Source: Brevibacillus brevis
GTDB taxonomy: Bacteria; Bacillota; Bacilli; Brevibacillales; Brevibacillaceae
Reading direction: 5' to 3'
DNA: 64,000 nt
Assembly (NCBI RefSeq): GCF_001039275.2
Contig: NZ_CP030117.1
Span: forward strand, 2,790,001 to 2,854,000
The first letter of the stretch is position 1. The number at the start of each line of letters is the position of its first letter. Shown here in pieces: positions 27,765-36,659 of the stretch. Below the pieces are notes generated by a model, which made no database searches, was not told where the DNA came from, and saw nothing but the letters and a program-made list of their open reading frames with translations. The translations under genes were made by a program, and so were the position numbers.

Positions 27765-29701
27765 ACGTTGACATTCTTGTAGTTGGAGACGGAGTACTGG
27801 CGGAGCTGGTTTCAGAACATGTAAGCAAGGGCTATCGCGTGTGGCAGAGTGAAAACCTGGAGTCGGAGACAAGTAGAGCAAATTTGGCGCTCCTGTTGCA
27901 CGATACGTATGATCCTGCTTTGCATGTGCAGGCAGAAAAACATTTTCGCCAAGCAAATATTCCATGGCTTCGCGGCTTTGTTTCATTTGGGGAGGGCATC
28001 GTAGGTCCGCTGGTTCGTCCAGATCAAACAGGGTGCTCCCAGTGTGCAGATATGCGGCGCTTGATGGCAGGACGCGATCGCAAAGAGATGTGGAAGGTAC
28101 AACGGATGCTGAGGGAGAAAGGCGGCATACCCCGTGACCCATGGTCATCCCGCTCTGGGCTGTTACAAGTGGCATACCATGTCAGTGCGGAGGCTGAACG
28201 CATAGTAGAGGGCAGGCAAGCCCAGTTATCCGAGCATATCCAGTTTATTGATTTGCAAACATTGACCAGTACGCGCCACTTCTTTTTGCCCAATCCGTTA
28301 TGTCCGGTATGCAGTCAACTGCCTGAGGATTCTGAAGAGCAGGCAAGAATACGCTTGAAGCCTATCGTTAAGCAAAGTCCGGACAGCTACCGGACAAAAT
28401 CCATAGCCGATTTAAAACAAGCTCTCACCAACGAATATTTGGATTCCCGAACCGGGTTTTTGAATGGGAAAGTACGTGATCTTGTCTCTGTGTTCGCAGA
28501 TGTAAGTGTCAATCTGCCGTTATTTTCTCATGACGAGGGTACGGCTGGCAGATCTGTTTCATACGTGGATAGTGAGATAACAGCGATTTTGGAAGGAATG
28601 GAAAGATATTGCGGGCTGATGCCCCGTGGCAAGAGGACGATGGTGCGTGACTGTTACGCAAACCTTGTGCAGAATGCCCTTGATCCGACAACGGCGGGAA
28701 CCCATTCAGAAGAGCAGTATGCCCTGCCTGATTTTCCGTTTCAGCCGTTTGATCCCAAGCGAGAAATGAACTGGGTATGGGGCTATTCCTTTAAAGAAGA
28801 GCGACCCATTCTTGTACCTGAGCTCATGGCCTACTACAGTATGGGATTCGGGGAGGGAGTTGTATTTGAGACCTCCAATGGCTGTGCGTTAGGTGGCAGT
28901 TTGGAGGAGGCGATTTTTTACGGCATCCTCGAAGTGGTGGAGCGAGATGCTTTCTTGTTGACCTGGTATGCCAAATTGCCATTGCCACGCCTCGATCCCG
29001 CTACGGTCAATGATCGGGAATTGCTACTGTTGATCGATCGGATGCAGACCGTTACCAATTACGATCTGTACTTGTTCGATGCGACCATGGAAAATGGTAT
29101 TCCCGCTGTATGGACGATTGCAAAAAACCGTGGAGAAAAAGGTTTGCACCTCGTTTGTGCAGCAGGAGCGCATCCAGACCCCATCCGTGCTGTAAAAAGC
29201 TCCATTTACGAAACGGCTGCCATGCTTATGACGTTGGCAGACAAGTACGAAGCGAACCGAGACAAATACTTGCGCATGCTCCATGATTCGTCCTTGGTGA
29301 AAAAGATGGACGATCATGCGATGCTTTACAGCTTGCCTGAAGCAGCGGAGCGCTTATCCTTTCTCATGGATGATTCACGTCCGATGGTCTCTTTCGCTGA
29401 ACGCTTTCCTAGAAGAAACCAAAATCATGATCTAACAGACGATTTGCGGGAGTTGCTCAGTGTGTTCCAAAAGTTAGATCTCGATGTCATTGTGGTGGAT
29501 CAAACAACACCAGAGGTAGGGCGCCACGGCTTATCTTGCGTGCGAGTATTGATTCCTGGCATGCTCCCGATGACTTTTGGCCATCATCTCACGCGAATAA
29601 CGGGATTGAAAAGAGTATTGGAGGTCCCTGTGAAGCTGGGGTATGCGAAACAACCGCTGCGTGTAGACGAGTTGAATCCTTTTCCGCATCCGTTTCCATA
29701 A
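27761..29701 (+). CDS. TOMM leader-binding/YcaO cyclodehydratase fusion
   Basis: A 646-residue fusion of the leader-peptide-binding (E1-like, C) protein and the YcaO (D) cyclodehydratase that makes azolines from Cys/Ser/Thr using ATP. The N-terminal third has two CxxC pairs (CSQC near residue 93, CPVC near residue 181) that would hold a structural zinc. The YcaO part (from about residue 250) shows the ATP-site segment NGCALGGSLEEAIFYGILEV followed by VERD. It ends in the conserved proline-rich C-terminus NPFPHPFP. The start overlaps the previous stop, so translation is coupled. Confidence 0.9.
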   Translation: MNVDILVVGDGVLAELVSEHVSKGYRVWQSENLESETSRANLALLLHDTYDPALHVQAEKHFRQANIPWLRGFVSFGEGIVGPLVRPDQTGCSQCADMRRLMAGRDRKEMWKVQRMLREKGGIPRDPWSSRSGLLQVAYHVSAEAERIVEGRQAQLSEHIQFIDLQTLTSTRHFFLPNPLCPVCSQLPEDSEEQARIRLKPIVKQSPDSYRTKSIADLKQALTNEYLDSRTGFLNGKVRDLVSVFADVSVNLPLFSHDEGTAGRSVSYVDSEITAILEGMERYCGLMPRGKRTMVRDCYANLVQNALDPTTAGTHSEEQYALPDFPFQPFDPKREMNWVWGYSFKEERPILVPELMAYYSMGFGEGVVFETSNGCALGGSLEEAIFYGILEVVERDAFLLTWYAKLPLPRLDPATVNDRELLLLIDRMQTVTNYDLYLFDATMENGIPAVWTIAKNRGEKGLHLVCAAGAHPDPIRAVKSSIYETAAMLMTLADKYEANRDKYLRMLHDSSLVKKMDDHAMLYSLPEAAERLSFLMDDSRPMVSFAERFPRRNQNHDLTDDLRELLSVFQKLDLDVIVVDQTTPEVGRHGLSCVRVLIPGMLPMTFGHHLTRITGLKRVLEVPVKLGYAKQPLRVDELNPFPHPFP

Positions 29702-29723
29702 CATACATCTGGGAGTGAGCCGG

Positions 29724-31331
29724 ATGAGTCTCGAAAATTTCTTGTACCGCCTTCATTTTGATACAGAAAACGCCAGACCAAGTGATCTCGAGGTGGATTG
29801 GGGAGATGCGCCACTGACATACAAGCTGTACAGGGGGCTACCTGTCATTCCACTGCCAGAAGAAGTGCCTCTATCACTCGTAGATCAAACGGTTTCACAA
29901 GAGATGTCTCTTCCTCAATTGGGCGCTTGGTTATGGTATAGCTATGGCCTCACCCAAATCAGCCAATCGTTGTTAACCACGACTTCGGCAGATGCAGGAT
30001 CTGAGTTGTTTTTGCCACTTGTAACGAATCGAAGACCGGTTGCATCTGGAGGGGCGCTCTATCCGAGTGAGCTGTACGTGTATTTGAAGCTGTCGAGTAT
30101 TCCTCCGGGACTATACCACTACGATGTGGCCCATCACAGACTCGTACAATTGCGCGAAGGAAATTTTGATCACTTTCTAAGCCGAGCGCTTGGCGGCAGT
30201 TGTCCGGTACAGGCTTGCTTTGGAGTTGCGTTCGTATCCATCTATTTTTGGAAGAACTTTTTTAAGTATGATGAGTTTTCCTATCGATTGCAGGGCCTTG
30301 ATGCTGGTGTGCTGCTTGGACAATTGCAGGAAATGGCAAACCAGTTCGATGTAACGACTGCGGTGTATTACCAGTTCCTGGATAGAGCGATAAATACACT
30401 GCTAGGATTGTCTGACGATCAAGAGAGTGTCTACGCGGTAGTTCCCTTATCGCTTCAAACAGAAGGGGAGAGGCATTCGCACTCATCGGCACAATGGACA
30501 GAGAGAGGAGAGGTGACGGCAAGCGAGCTAATCAGGGAACTGCCTGAGCAAAAGTACGTGCAAGTGATGCGCTCAAAAAGAATGAGAAAATATCCTGCGC
30601 TCCTGCAAATAAATCAAGCTGCCATGCAGGAATCTACCCATTCGTTTACACATTATTCGGATGAGTTAGAAAGCAAGTGGTCTCGTCGTTCCGATGAGCG
30701 AATCCTTCTCCCGCGTTTGCAGAAACCAAGCTATGATCTGGTGCAATATTGCCGGGAGCGTTTTTCACCGGAAATGGACTTTATCAGGAGGAAAACAGAC
30801 CAGGATCAGGTAGCGCGTATCATGGAAATGACGATGAGTGCTCTGTTGTACGGCAATGATTTGGGAAAAAATCTGGAAGCAGCGTCGAGAAGGCTTTCTC
30901 TCTTTGTAAGCATTCATCAGGTAGAAGGAATACAAGATGGGGCATACGCTTACGATCCACTGGAGCACGCTCTTTATCCAATTGTCTATGGAGATTTACG
31001 AGCACGCCTTCAAGACGGAATGACTCTGGACAACGTGAATTTGTATCATGTGCCGCTCTGCTTTCATGTGGTGGGTAATCGCGATCATTTGATTAATCAG
31101 CTAGGGTTTAGAGGGTATCGCATCCAACATTTGGAGGCGGGAATCGTCGTTCATCAATTGCTTTTGGCCGCGTTCACGTGTGGAATGGGGGGCCATCCGC
31201 TACTCGGATTTGACGTGGAAAATTGCGATGATCTATACAACCTAGAGACCGAAGAGAAAACCTGCTTGATCCAAATTCCGGTCGGGCACTATCGCCCTCG
31301 CGCCAGATTTCAGGGCGTGCTGCATGGATAA
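29724..31331 (+). CDS. SagB-type FMN dehydrogenase (azoline oxidase)
   Basis: A 535-residue SagB-type nitroreductase-fold protein that oxidises azolines to aromatic azoles with FMN. Two nitroreductase-like halves are visible. The first has RRPVASGGALYPSELYVYLK and GLYHYDVAHHRLVQL; the second has a C-terminal AGIVVHQLLLAAFTCGMGGH with the closing GHYRPRARFQG. I chose ATG at 29724 (GGGAG 9 bases upstream) over GTG 29715, which has no spacing. It is the last gene of the bacteriocin operon and is followed by a terminator. No transporter or immunity gene is attached. Confidence 0.88.
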   Translation: MSLENFLYRLHFDTENARPSDLEVDWGDAPLTYKLYRGLPVIPLPEEVPLSLVDQTVSQEMSLPQLGAWLWYSYGLTQISQSLLTTTSADAGSELFLPLVTNRRPVASGGALYPSELYVYLKLSSIPPGLYHYDVAHHRLVQLREGNFDHFLSRALGGSCPVQACFGVAFVSIYFWKNFFKYDEFSYRLQGLDAGVLLGQLQEMANQFDVTTAVYYQFLDRAINTLLGLSDDQESVYAVVPLSLQTEGERHSHSSAQWTERGEVTASELIRELPEQKYVQVMRSKRMRKYPALLQINQAAMQESTHSFTHYSDELESKWSRRSDERILLPRLQKPSYDLVQYCRERFSPEMDFIRRKTDQDQVARIMEMTMSALLYGNDLGKNLEAASRRLSLFVSIHQVEGIQDGAYAYDPLEHALYPIVYGDLRARLQDGMTLDNVNLYHVPLCFHVVGNRDHLINQLGFRGYRIQHLEAGIVVHQLLLAAFTCGMGGHPLLGFDVENCDDLYNLETEEKTCLIQIPVGHYRPRARFQGVLHG

Positions 31332-31339
31332 AAACGTGG

Positions 31340-31374
31340 AAGACCCGAGTCGCGTTGACCCGGGTCTTGTTTTA
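31340..31374. terminator. Terminator between the SagB gene and the convergent fusion gene
   Basis: AAGACCCG pairs with CGGGTCTT around a 13-base loop, followed by GTTTTA on the plus strand. It sits between two convergent stop codons and may serve both. Confidence 0.7.
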
Positions 31375-33117
31375 TGCCCTTATCATGGCTTGGATACCTT
31401 GAATGAAACGGTCTATTTCCTCGTGGGTATTGTACGGTGCCAGCCCCGCCCGTATCCAGCCGCCGCTTTCATTGATTCCCAAACAATTGGCGAGTGTTGT
31501 CGCATAGAAGTCTCCGTCCGCAACGAATATGCTATGCTCCTCGCACAATCGCTCACATATTTCTTGGGGAGAAAACCCTTCGATCCGAAAAGCGATCGTC
31601 GGTGTCTTCGGTACATCTTCACCCGCTTGATAGAGTGTGACACCCTTCATTGCGCCTAGTTCTTTTCGCAGCTTTTCTGCCAGCCGATTTTCATAGGCTT
31701 CGATCACCTCGTAACCAGAGCGGATTCTTTCAGCGAAGCTATCACCGAAACCAAGCGACGCAACAAATTCGATAGCCGGTCTGATTCCTGCGATCCCTTC
31801 ATGATTTTGGGTTCCGGTTTCTAGTTTATCTGGAAATGAAGAGGGGGCAGGAACCAATTTGTAAACATCGAGTGCTTCAAAAATTTCTTTGCGGATGACA
31901 GCGATTCCTACATGAGGGCCAAAAAACTTGTAGGCGGAACAGAGCAGGATATCGGCTCCGATCTCGTCACGATGGATAGAGAAGTGAGGGACCGCATGCA
32001 CGGCGTCGACAGCGACAATGACTCCTTTTGCACGTGCTTTTTGGGAAATGGCAGCGAGGTCGTGGATCGTTCCGACAGCATTGGAAGCAAGTCCGACTGC
32101 CACAAGTCTGGTTCTGGAAGTCAGTAAGGTATCGAGCTCATCTAGGTGTAACGTAAGTGTCTCTTTATTCACCTTCAACCACCGAACGGTCATTCCGCGA
32201 TCTGCGGCAACAGTCAGCCACGGGTCTACATTGGCACGGTGATCCATCTCGGAGACGATAATCTCATCTCCTTCTTTCCAATGTCGACCTAATGCTCGGG
32301 CAATCGCAAAGGTCAGCGTGGTCATATTCGCACCGAAGGCTACCTCCTGCGGCCCCACATGGAATAGGTCTGCTACGGCTTGCTTGGCATTTGCAAGGAT
32401 GGCTTCTGTCTCCTTGCTGGTTGGAAAGGAGCCGTGTAAATTCGCTCCACCGTTCGCCATATAGCGATAGATCGCGTCCATGGAGGATTTTACGACTTGC
32501 GATCCGCCTGGGCCATCCAGATAAACAACTGGTTTGCCTTTGTAAGTTCGTTGCAGCGCAGGGAATTGCTCCCGGACTTTTTCAATGGGGAAATGTCCCG
32601 ATGCAACTTCTAATCGCCAATCATTGGAGCGCATAAAACTTCCAGGAGGGTATTCAAAGACGCATTCTGATTGCAGAGTGAAACCGAGCTTACGGCAAAT
32701 GGCATTGGAGGCAGGGTTGTCCACGGAGGGATAGGCATGAATAAACCGGTGTCTTCGTTCTTGGTTGATGCGTGTGATGAGTGAGGCTAAAGCCACAGAG
32801 GCGATTCCTTTCCCTTGAAAGGGGGGCAGGACGCTCCAGCCTACTTCGTATACGTTTTCTCCTTGCCAGATACGATCCCAATAGCCAATGCTTCCGACAG
32901 GGGTGTGATCTGGCAGCAGTACGATGCTGAACATCTTGCTCGTTAGCTGTCCGTCCTTATTGACGTATCGTTCGTGCCGAGCAAGGAGCTGCTCCTCCGT
33001 CTCCGGGCCTCCAAGATGGTCCATCATGGCAGGTGCATTCAAAAGACGCAGCAAGGGAAGATCGTGATCCGCCCAGGGCTGAATGCGGACAAGCTCAGTG
33101 TTTAGCTTTGTGGACAT
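31372..33117 (-). CDS. GNAT acetyltransferase fused to a cysteine-desulfurase-like aminotransferase
   Basis: A 581-residue two-domain protein. Residues about 1-170 are a GNAT N-acetyltransferase of the RimJ/RimL type (SVLPPFQGKGIASVALASL, acetyl-CoA loop at 101-106). From about 176 a complete class-V PLP aminotransferase of the cysteine-desulfurase-like type begins (FPIEKVREQFPALQRTYKGK, LDGPGGSQ), with the PLP lysine in SAYKFFGPH (Lys397). No ATG, GTG or TTG lies at the junction, so this is a true fusion. ATG 33117 has AAGGAG 7 bases upstream. Its substrate is unknown, and so is any link to the adjacent bacteriocin operon. Confidence 0.85.
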   Translation of the reverse strand: MSTKLNTELVRIQPWADHDLPLLRLLNAPAMMDHLGGPETEEQLLARHERYVNKDGQLTSKMFSIVLLPDHTPVGSIGYWDRIWQGENVYEVGWSVLPPFQGKGIASVALASLITRINQERRHRFIHAYPSVDNPASNAICRKLGFTLQSECVFEYPPGSFMRSNDWRLEVASGHFPIEKVREQFPALQRTYKGKPVVYLDGPGGSQVVKSSMDAIYRYMANGGANLHGSFPTSKETEAILANAKQAVADLFHVGPQEVAFGANMTTLTFAIARALGRHWKEGDEIIVSEMDHRANVDPWLTVAADRGMTVRWLKVNKETLTLHLDELDTLLTSRTRLVAVGLASNAVGTIHDLAAISQKARAKGVIVAVDAVHAVPHFSIHRDEIGADILLCSAYKFFGPHVGIAVIRKEIFEALDVYKLVPAPSSFPDKLETGTQNHEGIAGIRPAIEFVASLGFGDSFAERIRSGYEVIEAYENRLAEKLRKELGAMKGVTLYQAGEDVPKTPTIAFRIEGFSPQEICERLCEEHSIFVADGDFYATTLANCLGINESGGWIRAGLAPYNTHEEIDRFIQGIQAMIRA

Positions 33118-33239
33118 GTTTTCACTCCTTACCAACTGGATTTTGTGGTGTCCATCATCATTTGTTATCTCTCATTATTCGGAAAAGATGCGGATTAATC
33201 AATATTCAATTCGTTCTGAAAAAAGGGGGTGGAAAATCA

Positions 33240-33248
33240 TGCTATAAT
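33240..33248 (+). promoter_or_regulatory. Extended -10 promoter ahead of the GNAT gene
   Basis: TGCTATAAT is an extended -10 box. It would give a leader of about 140 bases before the ATG at 33395. I saw no riboswitch or terminator in that leader. Confidence 0.45.
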
Positions 33249-33394
33249 GGGAGTGCCCGAGTGATTCTTCCTATCGGAGTATTGAAAGAGTAGCTGAGGT
33301 GTAGGAATAGACCCTTTCTGAAAAAACATATGGAGAGTAAATCCAACGTAAAAATCGTCACCGACATAAAGGAAAGAGGAAGGGGTACCTGTCC

Positions 33395-33931
33395 ATGAAT
33401 GAAAAAAGCATTCATACACAACGGCTCAAATTGATTCCATTTACACATAGAATAGCAACGAATATTTTGCAAGAAAATTACGAAGAGTTATTGGATATGG
33501 GGTTTACATTAGGCAAAGGCTGGCCTGATGAGGATGCGATGGAAACGATACCCAAAATCATCAAAGCACTCGAACTCACAGGGGAATCGACAGGATTTGA
33601 ATCGTGGATGATCATTACAAAGAATGGCATGAAGATTATCGGCGATGTAGGGTTCAAGGGAGTCCCAAATGCGGATGGAGAAGTGGACATCGGCTATGGA
33701 ATTATTGAAGCCGAGCGAAAAAAAGGCTACGCGTATGAGGCGGCAGAAGGCCTAGCGAATTGGGCGTTGTTGCAGCCAGATGTGAAAAAGATTACGGCGA
33801 AGTGCTTGCTAGATAACATAGATTCCGCAAAAATATTGGTCAAAATGGGCTTTACAGAAATAAAGAGGGACGACTCATTGATTTACTGGTCTAGGCAGAA
33901 GGAATTGCACGCCAGAACAGAATCAGAGTGA
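33395..33931 (+). CDS. GNAT-family N-acetyltransferase
   Basis: A 178-residue GNAT acetyltransferase of the RimJ/RimL/Acetyltransf_3 kind. The N-terminus TQRLKLIPFT is typical of the group. The acetyl-CoA region reads IGYGIIEAERKKGYAYEAAEG, and the C-terminal NIDSAKILVKMGFTEI matches the last conserved strand-helix pair. AGAGGAAGGGG lies about 9 bases before the ATG. Its substrate cannot be inferred; a hairpin with a T run ends the gene. Confidence 0.85.
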   Translation: MNEKSIHTQRLKLIPFTHRIATNILQENYEELLDMGFTLGKGWPDEDAMETIPKIIKALELTGESTGFESWMIITKNGMKIIGDVGFKGVPNADGEVDIGYGIIEAERKKGYAYEAAEGLANWALLQPDVKKITAKCLLDNIDSAKILVKMGFTEIKRDDSLIYWSRQKELHARTESE

Positions 33932-33937
33932 AATACG

Positions 33938-33971
33938 AAAAAAGGACGCACACATAGCCATCCTTTTTTTC
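33938..33971 (+). terminator. Terminator of the GNAT gene
   Basis: AAAAAAGGA pairs with TCCTTTTTT around a 14-base loop. The stem is A/T-rich and symmetrical, so it could act in both directions. Confidence 0.6.
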
Positions 33972-34189
33972 ATGGAGAACATCAGTTGCTGGAATTTCCT
34001 ATGGGAATGTATGGAAGGCTGTCCCAGTCACATTGAGTTCGAAAATGAAAATTTTCAAAGGAAAGGTAACCCAAGCCTTCCTTCTTTCGTATTGAAATAA
34101 AGGAAAAGATTATCGCTTTTGATTGAACTATGCAACGCGTGTCTCTATACTGGAGAGATAAGCATTGGTAAATAATTGTGAGGGATAGC

Positions 34190-34801
34190 ATGCAGAACTG
34201 GATGACCCAAATTATTGAACAATATAGTTACTTCGGTATCTTGCTCATGATGGCACTGGAAAACATCTTTCCACCCATCCCTTCTGAGGTGATCTTGACC
34301 TTCGGTGGATTTATGACGACACAATCATCCTTAACGGTTATTGGCGTAATCGTGTCAGCGACAATCGGTTCGGTGATTGGGGCAATCATGCTCTATGGTA
34401 TCGGTTATTACCTAGACGTCCAAAAAATAGAGAAGATCGTAGAGAGATGGGGGCATCTTCTGCGCATTAAAACGGCAGATATCCATAAAGCGAATGAATG
34501 GTTCGATCGATACGGGTACTGGACGATCTTTTTTTGCCGCATGATCCCATTAATCAGAAGTCTGATTTCCATTCCTGCTGGTATGACCAAAATGAATTTC
34601 CCACTGTTTTTGCTATTTACAACACTCGGTACGCTTATTTGGAACATCGTCCTAGTGATGGCTGGGCACTTATTGGGAGAATCGTGGGAAGAGATTCTGT
34701 ACTATTTCGATCTATATTCCAATGTCGTTTATGTTGTACTGGCATTTGCGGGGATAACCTTTCTCTTTTTTTTCCTACGCAAGCGAAAAGCGGATGCCTA
34801 A
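34190..34801 (+). CDS. DedA-family membrane protein
   Basis: A 203-residue DedA (VTT/SNARE-associated) integral membrane protein. Family members act in lipid-carrier or phospholipid flipping and membrane homeostasis. Typical features are the early LENIFPPIPSEVIL with the conserved Glu/Pro motif, and the FFCRMIPLIRSLISIPAGM motif with its essential arginines. Four to five TM helices and a basic C-terminus (RKRKADA) are visible. ATG at 34190 follows AGGGA closely; a GTG at 34178 is the alternative. It is followed by a terminator and appears monocistronic. Confidence 0.9.
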   Translation: MQNWMTQIIEQYSYFGILLMMALENIFPPIPSEVILTFGGFMTTQSSLTVIGVIVSATIGSVIGAIMLYGIGYYLDVQKIEKIVERWGHLLRIKTADIHKANEWFDRYGYWTIFFCRMIPLIRSLISIPAGMTKMNFPLFLLFTTLGTLIWNIVLVMAGHLLGESWEEILYYFDLYSNVVYVVLAFAGITFLFFFLRKRKADA

Positions 34802-34808
34802 AACCTTC

Positions 34809-34842
34809 AAACCATCTTTCCTTCAAGGGAAGGTGGTTTTTC
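34809..34842 (+). terminator. Terminator of the DedA gene
   Basis: ACCATCTTTCC pairs with GGGAAGGTGGT, using two G-U pairs, around a 5-base loop, followed by TTTTT. Confidence 0.8.
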
Positions 34843-34985
34843 CATTTGGAACCAACAGGTAAACATATTATAAAAAGTTGTAATTTTCTTGCAAATACAA
34901 AGTGTCGAAAGTGCGGTAAGGTGTAGGAAGGGGGAGTAGGTGACATGGGCACCGCCCTTATTCTTGAGTCTGGAGGAGATGCAAC

Positions 34986-36470
34986 TTGATCGATTTGTTA
35001 CTCGTAAACGGTGTAGTCATTACCATGGACAAAGACCGTCGGGTATTACAGGACGGGGCAGTCGCCATTGATAAAGGAAGAATTTTGGAGGTAGGCGACA
35101 CTCAACTTCTAAAAGACAAGTATCCCGCGCAAAAGGTAGTCGACTGCGCGCATCATTGTATACTGCCAGGCTTCGTTGACGCACATGGTCATGGCGGACA
35201 TTCGTTGTTCAAAACGATTGCGACAGACAATATCAACGACTGGATGCCAATCATGACCAACACTTACAAGCATTACGTGACAGACGATTTCTGGTACTAC
35301 GAGGGAAAGCTGTCAGCACTGGAGCGACTTAAAGCCGGGATTACAACAGGTGTTAGCGTCCTGGGCTCGATGCCGCGCTCAGATGATCCGATCTTTGCCT
35401 TGAATCACGCCAAAGCATACAACGAGGTTGGTGTTCGCGAAATCGTAGCGACAGGTCCATGCAATCCACCGTGGCCGCATCTCTTCAGCCGTTGGGTCGA
35501 TGGACAAAAAGTAACAAAGGAAGTCACCTATGAGCAAGTGCTCGCTGGGGCAGAAGCAGTGATCGAAGCCCTGAATCACGCGAATAACGATAAAACTAGA
35601 GCGTACATAACTCCGTTTGTCATCGTGACCTCTGTCAATCCGTCCTATCCGACACCAGCTGACCAATTGTTCGGCTTAACCGATTTCGACCGCTACCAAG
35701 CACGAAAAATCAGGGAGATAGCGAAAAAGTACGACACGCGCATCCATTCCGATGCTTTTGGAGGCATGATTCACCTCGCGATCCAAGACAAAGAGTACGC
35801 GCTGCTTGGTCCAGACGTACACTTGCAGCATTGTCGGGGAATTTCTTTTGACGAGGCGAAGATTTTGGCCGAAACAGGAACGAATGTGAGTGCTTCTCCT
35901 GGTTTTGGTCAAATCAATGCACGCACACCCATTACGGAACTGCTGGAGATGGGAGCGACCGTTGCGATCACGACAGACGGTACTTCGCCGATGACTCCTT
36001 TTGACATGTTCCAGGCCATGCGCAGAATGCAATTGCTGCAACAAGCGGCGCTGCGCGATTATTATTACCTCCCGCCGGGCAAGCTGCTGGAAATGGTAAC
36101 GATCGATGCAGCTCGCTGTGTCGGCTGGGATGACGAGCTTGGGTCGCTTGAGGCAGGTAAAAAAGCGGATGTCATTACTGTAAATATGCATCAGGCCCAC
36201 TTGAATCCGGAGAACATGCACGTCCATCGTGTCGTTTATCAGGCAGTCGGTGGAGATGTGAACCATGTCATAGTCGATGGTGAGCTGATTATGGACGAGC
36301 GCCGTGTTTTGACTGTGGATGAAAAGCAAATCCTCAAAGAAGCAAATGAAGAGGCAAATCGTACAATCGAGCGGGCAGGTCTGGAAATCTACATGCAGCC
36401 AAGCAAGTATTTCTGGGGGCATGCGCGCGCTTATTTGGATGAGAGAAGATTTGATCCGACGAAGTTGTAG
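34986..36470 (+). CDS. Amidohydrolase / metal-dependent deaminase-like enzyme
   Basis: A 494-residue amidohydrolase-superfamily enzyme of the chlorohydrolase/cytosine-deaminase-like branch. Metal ligands are readable: the HxH pair in GFVDAHGHGGH, a His in RIHSDAFGG, LQHCRG further on and the Asp in AITTDGTSP. A C-terminal beta-domain closes the protein (GSLEAGKKADVITVNM). The TTG start is well supported by GGAGGAG 7 bases upstream; the nearby ATG at 34979 is out of frame. It is followed by a NitT/TauT-type importer, so it may process the imported ring compound. The substrate is unknown. Confidence 0.85.
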   Translation: MIDLLLVNGVVITMDKDRRVLQDGAVAIDKGRILEVGDTQLLKDKYPAQKVVDCAHHCILPGFVDAHGHGGHSLFKTIATDNINDWMPIMTNTYKHYVTDDFWYYEGKLSALERLKAGITTGVSVLGSMPRSDDPIFALNHAKAYNEVGVREIVATGPCNPPWPHLFSRWVDGQKVTKEVTYEQVLAGAEAVIEALNHANNDKTRAYITPFVIVTSVNPSYPTPADQLFGLTDFDRYQARKIREIAKKYDTRIHSDAFGGMIHLAIQDKEYALLGPDVHLQHCRGISFDEAKILAETGTNVSASPGFGQINARTPITELLEMGATVAITTDGTSPMTPFDMFQAMRRMQLLQQAALRDYYYLPPGKLLEMVTIDAARCVGWDDELGSLEAGKKADVITVNMHQAHLNPENMHVHRVVYQAVGGDVNHVIVDGELIMDERRVLTVDEKQILKEANEEANRTIERAGLEIYMQPSKYFWGHARAYLDERRFDPTKL

Positions 36471-36538
36471 GGGAAAAAAGAGTAGTGAAAGAAGACGATG
36501 TGTAATGCTGCACATAATACTTGGATACTGCATTGAAT

Positions 36539-36573
36539 AGGAGAAGGTGCCCGCCGCCTTCCCTTTTTTATTG
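36539..36573 (+). terminator. Probable terminator of the amidohydrolase gene
   Basis: GGAGAAGG pairs loosely with CCTTCCC around a GC-rich loop, followed by TTTTTTA. It separates the amidohydrolase from the importer genes. Confidence 0.6.
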
Positions 36574-36581
36574 GATTATAG

Positions 36582-36610
36582 TTGACAAAAACGATAGGAT
36601 TAATCATTAT
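36582..36610 (+). promoter_or_regulatory. Sigma-A-type promoter of the ABC importer operon
   Basis: TTGACA (36582-36587), a 17-base spacer and CATTAT (36605-36610) form a good promoter. GGATTA and TAATCC flank the -10 region as a 6-bp inverted repeat that may bind a regulator. Confidence 0.6.
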
Positions 36611-36659
36611 TTATTCATAATCCCCATCGACAAAGTTGGAATAAAAAAGAGGTGCAGCC

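Noticed and set aside
33249..33394. Possible riboswitch or T-box in the 140-base leader of the GNAT gene
   Set aside because: I could not find conserved riboswitch motifs, a specifier loop or a terminator/antiterminator pair.
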